Of a stretch of 13,774 nucleotides of DNA, positions 9,161 to 13,774 are shown one piece after another (position 1 is the first letter of the stretch; the number at the start of each line of letters is the position of its first letter). A model generated the notes under the pieces. The model had not been told where the DNA came from and ran no database searches. It worked only from the letters and a program-made list of their open reading frames with translations. A program made the translations under genes and the position numbers. Source of the DNA: Euperipatoides rowelli (taxonomy: Eukaryota > Onychophora > Udeonychophora > Euonychophora > Peripatopsidae); assembly GCA_003024985.2 (NCBI GenBank), contig PXIH01S0009468.1; one strand, given 5' to 3'.

Positions 9161-9553
9161 GTCTCTCTCTCTATTCCTCATTATTTGTCTCTCTATTCCT
9201 CATTTCTCTCTATTCCCCATTATTTCTCTCTATTCCTCATATCTTTATTCCTCATTATTTCTCTCTATTCCTTATTCTCTCCCTCATTATTTCTACCTCT
9301 CTTCCTCATTTCTCCATTATTTCTCTCTTCCTCATTATTTCTCTGTCTCTTTTCCTCATTATTTATCTTTCTTCCTCATTTCTCTTTCTCATTTTTTCTC
9401 CCTCATTTCTCTCTCTTCATTATTTCTCTCTTCCTAATTATTTATCTCCCTCATTATTTCTCTCATTTCTCTCATTATTTCTCTCCCTCATTATTACTCT
9501 ATCCCTCATTATTTCTTTCCCTTATTATTTGTTTCTCCCTCATTATTTCTCTC
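9161..9553 (+). repeat. Pyrimidine-rich minisatellite, TTATTTCTCTCCCTCA-like
   Basis: About 390 bp of nearly pure C and T broken by A in TTATTT. The unit is about 16-20 bp, built from ATTATTTCTCTC and TTCCTC blocks of variable length. Two overlapping open frames (9081-9437 and 9185-9580) give peptides almost wholly of S, L, F, H, I and Y, caused by the repeat. Such tracts mutate by slippage and can form triplex DNA. Confidence 0.9.
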
Positions 9554-9660
9554 CATCTATCCACCCATTTATCTATTTAGCCATCTATCTATTTATCTAT
9601 ATATCTATCCATTTACCTATATTATATAAATATAGATATATACAGATATACACATACATG
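9554..9660 (+). repeat. Imperfect TATC/TCTA and TA-rich microsatellite
   Basis: Follows directly on the pyrimidine-rich array. It consists of imperfect ATCT/ATTT tetranucleotides (9554-9620), then alternating TA, GATA and CA steps to about 9660. It is simple-sequence DNA without coding content. Confidence 0.85.
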
Positions 9661-10289
9661 CATAATATTGTCTTAGTGCAATTATAAGCCGGGTTTAGAA
9701 ATATAACAATTATACAGTATATGCTGTATGTGCACTGTATTATCTAAAAGTGGCAAAATTGAACTATTTAAACATAAATTTAAAATAAAATTCATGGGAG
9801 ACCCCCTTCCCCCTCACTGCATCTTTGTTTGTTATTTCTCTTGGAATTTTCCCCCGCTTGAAGACCAACCTGCAGAGAATTATAAATTTTCAATCTGGCC
9901 CTAGTGCTGAAACTGTTGCCCAGGCCTGATTTAATGCCTCTGGTGCCAAAGAAATCAGTATGGGAAACTACAGCTAATTTTAAGTTTAGTAATAATTTTG
10001 CAATTGTGTTCTACTTAATTCAATAATAATAATAATCCCTTTCTTTATCTTAATTATGTTTATGACGACCAAAGTATCGATTATGAAATGTCAAATTATC
10101 TCTCTTCCCTTTCAGAAGAGCAAGAAAAAAAATGATAATAAAAAAAATTTGCAAGTGTTATGCATAACATTTATTATGATTGTGCTAATTGTACATACAA
10201 TGTCAATCTATTTTTGTGTAGCTTATTTACACCAATCATGTCTGCCAATCCATTTTTGCTCAATCACAGCTTCTCTAGAGAAGATTTCT
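9661..10289. other. Spacer between simple repeats and pol relic; no LTR recognised
   Basis: This is where a 3' LTR of the minus-strand retroelement would be expected, but I see no convincing TG...CA unit and no second copy to compare. Read on the minus strand, a purine tract GAGGGGGAAGGGGG lies at about 9807-9820, which could be fortuitous. Two 14-bp perfect palindromes occur: TGTTATGCATAACA (10156-10169) and CTTCTCTAGAGAAG (10270-10283). A short AAT run lies at about 10022-10035. The open frame 10056-10337 on the plus strand overlaps the end of pol in antisense and has no recognisable content. Confidence 0.45.
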
Positions 10290-10739
10290 TTAAAATATAT
10301 TCACCTTCGCATATTTTTTTACCTTTCTAGGTCTTAGCGAATAGCGAGAAGGCTGACGATTGTCAACTATGGGCGGAGGGGAAGCATCTTTTAAAGCTTT
10401 AATAAAAACGTAAATATCTTTACATTGGCTGCAATCACTTTCTTTTGTATTTTGCCATCTAGGGGTTTTGTCTCTATACTTCCTTGACTATTTGGGTTCA
10501 TTTGTTTCATCTGCTAAGCTTATATTGACATCAACTTCATGCAAGATAAATCTATGGAAATAAGGTTTTATGTGGTAGACATGTACATTCTTAGTTTCCC
10601 TTGGGTTTTCTATGCTCCTCACTTGGTAATTTACCAAGGAGCTGTGAGAAATTATGCCGTATGGACCTTTATATTGTTTTAATTTGCGATTCGCACCTGT
10701 ATAAGAGGTAGGGTGCAGGACTAGCAGGGGCTGTCCCAA
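10290..10739 (-). pseudogene. pol: Integrase C-terminal domain and pol tail, one in-frame stop
   Basis: The best-preserved piece of the retroelement. From 10739 down to the TAG at 10490-10488 there are 83 open codons with GQPLLVLHP, KLKQYKGPYGI, VNYQVRSIENP and VHVYHIKPYF. These match the C-terminal, chromatin/DNA-binding part of gypsy-type integrases (GQ-VLVL-P ... KGPY ... V-Y-V ... HV--KPY). The first codon as read is TTG, not ATG, so this is an internal fragment rather than a gene start. The same frame continues past the TAG for 65 more codons to TAA at 10292-10290, ending in a basic stretch PSRYSLRPRKVKKY typical of gypsy pol tails. A single point change therefore separates the two open parts. 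Confidence 0.88.
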
Positions 10740-11039
10740 ACTATTTTAATTTTCCTGCTTTGTTATATGAATAAAATGAGGCTTTAGTTAAATTTCCGAG
10801 TACTTAGGTGTGCGCCAAATTTAAACGCTCAATTAGTTCATGAACTATATCTGACATATCAGTTTCAATTTCTTTAAATTGAACTCGGAGGCAGGGCAAG
10901 AGAATTGAATCCATGTATTATTTAAAATGGGGACTGATTAGTTGACCTGTGAACTACAAAACTGAGCGCATGTAAAGCTTAAGGAGTAGTTCATTCCATT
11001 TTCTAATATTGTAATCTACCAGCTTAGCCAGCACGTTTG

Positions 11040-11450
11040 CTATTTTGGCATTAGCTCTTTCTGTACAGCCGTTGCTAGAGGGGTGGTACCCGGATGTGAA
11101 GATCCATTTCACACCTAGACGAGCACATAGTTCCTAAATATCTTGCCTGTCATTTGAGGGCCCTGATCGGTAACAATTTCTTTAGAGCCGCCATATTTTG
11201 AGGACGTTCTGCATGTAATCTTTGGCAATTGTTGCTGCTTCCATAATTTTTATAGCGCTGCCTATGCAAAACTGTAACAGTCACTTGTCTACAAAATTAT
11301 AATATCTCCCCTTGGGGTAGTGGAGACCGGCCCTAATATATCATGTATAATTTCTCAAAAGGTGTAGTGCTGGGATGCATAGGCTGCAAGGGTGCCTTAA
11401 TTCTAGACAAACTTCTTTTGACATATGTCACAAGAGGAAATGTAGCCCTG
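11040..11450 (-). pseudogene. pol: Integrase zinc-binding end and catalytic core, broken
   Basis: GTRHDVQGYISSCDICQKK (about 11469-11413) holds the CxxC half of the HHCC zinc-binding domain; the His pair is not evident. The core follows. HDILGPVSTTPRGDI carries the first catalytic Asp at 11342-11340. EIVTDQGPQM carries the second at 11168-11166. GYHPSSNGCTER carries the Glu at 11061-11059. The second Asp and Glu are 107 nt apart, which fits the D,D-35-E spacing of retroviral-type integrases (108 nt) after loss of one base. This agrees with the frame change seen between them. Stops also follow HDILGP. The enzyme would join retroelement cDNA to chromosomal DNA; this copy is dead, although all three catalytic residues remain readable. 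Confidence 0.9.
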
Positions 11451-11780
11451 GACATCATGCCTAGTTCCCACACAAAACAGGATTGTATCTTCCAGACTTA
11501 TTAAGAGAGAGGTTGCCATTTATCACTGTATCATGGTAGTTAGCAATCATTTCAACTATTAGTAACTTTGGCACATGTGTGTTTGGTACAACCCACCCAT
11601 GTCACAAAAGTGTTTTACCCTTTTTAAAATTAACCTGCTGTCATTAGGATAAACTCTTTAAATTGATTAGTCAAAATCCTATTTTTGATAGCTCTGCAAT
11701 ACTCTTCCGATTCTTGAGCTTACAGAAATCTATTAATTGACATTGGCTCCCTCACAGAACCTATTGCTACTACATTTATT
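11451..11780 (-). pseudogene. pol: Linker between RNase H and integrase, degraded
   Basis: Read on the minus strand, the frame that leaves RNase H continues through EPMSINRFL, one stop, then AQESEEYCRAIKNRIL and NQFKEFILM (to about 11641). This resembles the variable linker of gypsy-type pol (a Q..E/D..C..I pattern). Below 11640 I cannot follow a frame until the zinc-binding part of integrase. It is assigned mostly by position between two clear domains. Confidence 0.6.
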
Positions 11781-12330
11781 GAATTGTCTAGCTCGGGACT
11801 CCGAGAAAGCCAATCTGCAAAGACATTCATTTTTCCAGGTATATGTTCGAACTTCAACCGGAAGTCTTGACAGGCAAGCAGCCATCTTATGAGTTTCTGG
11901 TTCGAGTCCCTAAGCTGAAAAATGTAGGTGAGGGGCCGTAAATAATGCGACGGAACTGTTGGAGTAAACTATAGCTAGTGCTTCTTTTCTATAGTCGCAT
12001 AATGTGCTCAGCTTTATGGAGCTTGTGACTACAGTACACTCTTGCTGAAGGAGCCCGCCCAAGCCAACCTGAGACACGGTAGAGACAAAAAAAAGGTTTA
12101 TTAAAATTGTGAAGAGTTAGTAATGGAGCTAATGTCAGTTGTTTTTTTTAGTTAAATAAAAGCTTGTTCTGCCTCTGGGGACTATAAGACTTTTCCATCA
12201 CCTTTAGAAGAGAGTAAAGGGGGACTGCCAACTCGGTAAATTTTTTTTATATATTTTCAATAAAATCCTACCGATCCTAAGAAACTATGAAAGTGCTTAA
12301 CAGTAATTGGCCTAGGAAAATCTGTTACTG
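11780..12330 (-). pseudogene. pol: RT connection and RNase H domain, broken
   Basis: The connection reads DFPRPITVKHFHSFLG (about 12322-12275), then a stop and KYIKKIYRVGSPPLL, then EAEQAFI, stop, LKK. This matches the F-P-TVK-L-SFLGL--YYR-FI pattern of gypsy elements. RNase H follows with VGLGGLLQQE (near 12068-12039), DYRKEALAIVYS (about 11997-11962) and, in another frame, LRDSNQKLIRW (from 11914), CQDFRLKFEHIPGKMN and ADWLSRSPEL (ADWLSR 11818-11801). The TDAS motif with the first catalytic Asp appears as STVSQ, so that Asp is lost. The TDH-containing middle part is also missing or scrambled. The enzyme would remove the RNA template during reverse transcription. Confidence 0.9.
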
Positions 12331-12930
12331 AGTTTGTATTCTGATTGGTAGGTCTATTACCGTCTTTATCCACTATATGTCCTAAAAATTTTAGTGTTTT
12401 CATAAAAATGCAGCATTTGCTTGGCTTAATAGCCATGTTAATTTTTTTAAGGCCCCCAGTACCTCCAGTACTTGTAAATGTTCCTCAATTGTTTCGGTAA
12501 AGATTATATCTAAATATGCGAGAACTTTAGCCTTACTTTTGAGACCTTGTAAACATTTGTTTATGATCTTTTGGAAAATTTAGGCAGAGCTAGATAGTCC
12601 CTAGGGCAATTTACAGAGCTTAAAATGCCCCCAGGGCAATTCAAAGGAAAATTTGTATTGAATAGATTAAGCGGGGCCAACATTAAAATAACCATTGTTT
12701 AGGTCTAATGTTGAAAAATATTTGGCCCGTCCAATCTTAGTAAAATATCAATACGCATTAGCGGAATTTGTAAGGCTCTAATTGATTGTTCACTCTTCTT
12801 AAGTCTAGAACAACTCATATCATTAATGTCGTGTTTTGGGTACCACTGTGAATCTGTGGCTGGGCGTACTATGCCTGCTGCCTCGAATTGAGCGATTTTT
12901 TCTTTAATGGTTCATATAAAGAATGAGAAA
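12331..12930 (-). pseudogene. pol: Reverse transcriptase domain, broken
   Basis: In minus-strand order: IAQFEAAGIVRPATDSQW (from about 12898), IRALQIPLMRID (about 12786-12751), AKYFSTLDLNNGYFNV with the first catalytic Asp at 12705-12703, WGHFKLCKLP, stop, GLSSSA, stop, IFQKIINKCLQGLK, then LAYLDIIF. The YxDD box reads YLDI at 12516-12505, so the second of its paired Asp residues is lost. FLGHIVDKDG, the end of the palm and start of the thumb, lies at about 12385-12356 in another frame. Frameshifts occur just before AKYF and after the YLDI block. The stop in KLP-stop-GL replaces the Phe of the usual LPFGL. The polymerase would be inactive. Confidence 0.93.
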
Positions 12931-13194
12931 ATTCGATATTTTTTCTGATAAATATCTTCATTATTAATGAATTTCGGTTCGTGTGGAACATGGCTTCAGT
13001 AATTTTTTCTACTTCCTCAACCAAGATTATACTATAATGTGTTAATAATCTTTTTAATTTGTTTTTATGAAAGGTATCGATATCGAGTTTGTCAACCTTA
13101 TAGAAATCATGTAGCTCGTCAGACTGGCTTTTTTTTGTTTAGGCTTTACCGACATAGTACAAAAGCTGGCGGTTTATTTTACTAGCCTATCCCA
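12931..13194 (-). pseudogene. pol: Protease-RT spacer of the pol relic
   Basis: Short, stop-interrupted frames. Possible remnants include IDINWDRLVK (ending near 13167) and SLYEPLKK (about 12925-12899), the latter placed as the segment leading into the reverse transcriptase. Assignment rests on position between two clear domains. Nothing else is recognised. Confidence 0.55.
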
Positions 13195-13569
13195 GTTTAT
13201 ATCGATTTTTAATTTCAAATGAATTATGCTTTTCCTAAAATCTATGTGCGTTTGATGTGCTCTTAAAAAATCTGCCTAGGATAACTTTAAAGCAGGATTC
13301 TATATTCATTGGTGCCACAAGTACACGCTGCACCCATGAAGAGACATAGTAACTACGGTTCTGACTGCCACAAAGGATTGATCAGAAACCGGGGGCATCA
13401 AAACCACAGAGCCTTGGTTATTTGTTTTTAAACCTGGGGACACACAGTGGTCACTAATTATCTTATGCTCAGCACCATAATCTATTAGTGCACACTATTC
13501 CTTTTTAAATATTTTAATTTTTATCATAGGTTTGGATGGGTATTCGTTTATAAATCTCATCCAAATATT
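13195..13569 (-). pseudogene. pol: Retropepsin-type aspartic protease, broken
   Basis: From about 13569, YPSKPMIKIKIF leads to one stop (13497-13495) and then CALIDYGAEHKIISDHCV. This is the active-site loop: the usual DTG or DSG triad appears as DYG at 13482-13474, so Thr/Ser is replaced by Tyr. The frame goes on through NQGSVVLMPPV and TVVTMSLHGCSVYL. A frameshift near 13325 leads to APMNIESCFKVILG, the hydrophobic ILG block typical of retroviral proteases. A further shift leads to DFLRAHQTHIDFRKSI (about 13271-13224). The length and motif order fit a gypsy protease of about 100-130 residues. Protein from this copy could not be active. Confidence 0.85.
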
Positions 13570-13687
13570 CAACATTATCGTTTTTGATGTTATTAAAACC
13601 TGGCAGGTTGTTTCTTTTAATTCATGTTGTTTTTTTTAGGAATATCTTTATTTATTACAATAGGATGTCTATTATTTGTAAGTAGTG
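13570..13687. other. Short segment beyond protease, no gag recognised
   Basis: On the minus strand, NNLPGFNN (about 13612-13589) leads toward the protease and could be the end of gag or a linker. No CCHC zinc knuckle is visible. The sequence changes character, with more G and C, from about 13690 onward. Confidence 0.4.
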
Positions 13688-13767
13688 TATAAAGGCGGGT
13701 TCTGTCCAAACCAATCAGATTCGAGCACCCAGAATGCATTGCGACAACAATGGGAAAAGTGACGTCA
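13688..13767. promoter_or_regulatory. Cluster of promoter-type sites: TATA, CCAAT, Staf/ZNF143-like, CRE
   Basis: Four classic sites lie within 80 bp: TATAAAG (13688-13694), CCAATCAG (13711-13718, the NF-Y core), CACCCAGAATGCATTGCG (13726-13743) and the palindromic CRE TGACGTCA (13760-13767). The third fits the Staf/ZNF143 consensus as I recall it (YWCCCRNMATSCMYYRCR) at all 18 positions. The order CRE, Staf, CCAAT, AT-rich box would suit transcription to the left on the minus strand, although TATAAAG itself reads on the plus strand. The segment is richer in G and C than its surroundings. It could be the promoter of a gene beyond the right edge, part of a mobile element, or a chance cluster. 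Confidence 0.45.
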
Positions 13768-13774
13768 TCAACAA

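Larger units (their letters stand above)
8460..9928. mobile_element. Possible hAT-type DNA transposon remnant
   Basis: Near the left edge, GGCCCGCGGGCCAGATCCGG (8468-8487) and further GGCCCGC-type blocks stand out from AT-rich DNA and resemble the subterminal sequence of many hAT elements. At the right edge, CTGGCCCTAGTGCTGAAACTGTTGCCCAGGCCTG (9895-9928) reads in reverse as CAGGCCTGGGCAACAGTTTC, similar to hAT ends of the CAGGGGTGGGCAAA type. ATTTAATA (8452-8459) and ATTTAATG (9929-9936) flank the two edges and could be an 8-bp target duplication with one change. Against this, the left terminus (CAACATACGG) is not a good match to the right terminus, and no transposase remains. The interior is AT-rich sequence, a C run (8932-8944), and simple repeats. 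Confidence 0.35.
10290..13569 (-). mobile_element. Decayed Ty3/gypsy-like retroelement pol region
   Basis: Read on the minus strand, recognisable pol domains follow in the order aspartic protease, reverse transcriptase, connection/RNase H, integrase core, integrase C-terminal domain and tail. Integrase lying after RNase H is the Ty3/gypsy order, not Ty1/copia. All parts need several frame changes and contain many stops, so no polyprotein can be made. Gag with its zinc knuckle is not visible, and no LTR, primer-binding site or env was recognised. An open stretch before the protease (near 13600, NNLPGF) may be the end of gag or the linker. Even decay across domains, with no intact flanks, suggests an old copy. 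Confidence 0.92.

Noticed and set aside
9081-9580. Two overlapping open frames of 118 and 131 codons
   Set aside because: They are produced by the pyrimidine-rich array and contain almost only S, L, F, H, I, Y and P.
9807-9820. Minus-strand GAGGGGGAAGGGGG as the polypurine tract of the retroelement
   Set aside because: It lies about 470 bp past the pol end and is not followed by a TG-starting LTR that I can identify, so I mention it only as a possibility.
10056-10337. 93-codon plus-strand open frame
   Set aside because: Its 3' part is antisense to the pol tail ending at 10290, and it has no recognisable content.
11899-11909. GGTTCGAGTCC, an exact match to a tRNA or SINE B box
   Set aside because: It lies antisense within the RNase H block where the minus strand clearly encodes LRDSNQKL. 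The flanking bases do not form a T-arm stem and no A box or acceptor stem is present.

Overview
The window looks like non-coding nuclear DNA from a eukaryote, most likely an invertebrate animal. It is strongly AT-rich, full of homopolymer runs, microsatellites and minisatellites, and carries decayed transposable elements with no intact gene. I cannot name the species. No tRNA, rRNA, CRISPR array or bacterial-type operon is visible. The only protein-coding homology I can defend is a broken Ty3/gypsy-type pol on the minus strand.

Layout. 1-3100 is AT-rich sequence with little structure: a diverged ~125-bp tandem duplication (431-640), a perfect 22-bp palindrome (859-880), and many TACTGTA/TACAGTA motifs. 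3100-5900 is a mosaic of diverged repeats. It contains a large inverted repeat (3691-3992 against 4775-5144), a 76-bp direct repeat with one visible mismatch (4178-4253 and 5141-5216), ~150-bp degenerate units (4016-4540) and further ~200-bp degenerate units (4560-5900). 6440-7884 is a ~31-33-bp minisatellite of roughly 45 copies. It ends in one unit in inverted orientation, so its right edge can fold into a long hairpin bounded by TTAA. 8460-9928 is a possible hAT-type DNA transposon remnant holding a pyrimidine-rich array and TATC repeats.

10290-13569, read on the minus strand, is the relic of a Ty3/gypsy-like retroelement in the order protease, reverse transcriptase, RNase H, integrase. 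Frameshifts and stops break it in every domain, and several catalytic residues are lost. Only its 3' end (integrase C-terminus and tail) is still nearly open. No LTR was recognised. The last ~90 bases (13688-13767) contain a cluster of promoter-like sites: TATAAAG, CCAATCAG, a Staf/ZNF143-type site and a palindromic CRE.

The genes do not work together as a system. The window records repeat amplification and transposon decay. Its most interesting parts are the minisatellite with its terminal inverted unit, a possible single-copy relative of that unit 1.2 kb upstream, the nested inverted/direct repeats, and the site cluster at the right edge.
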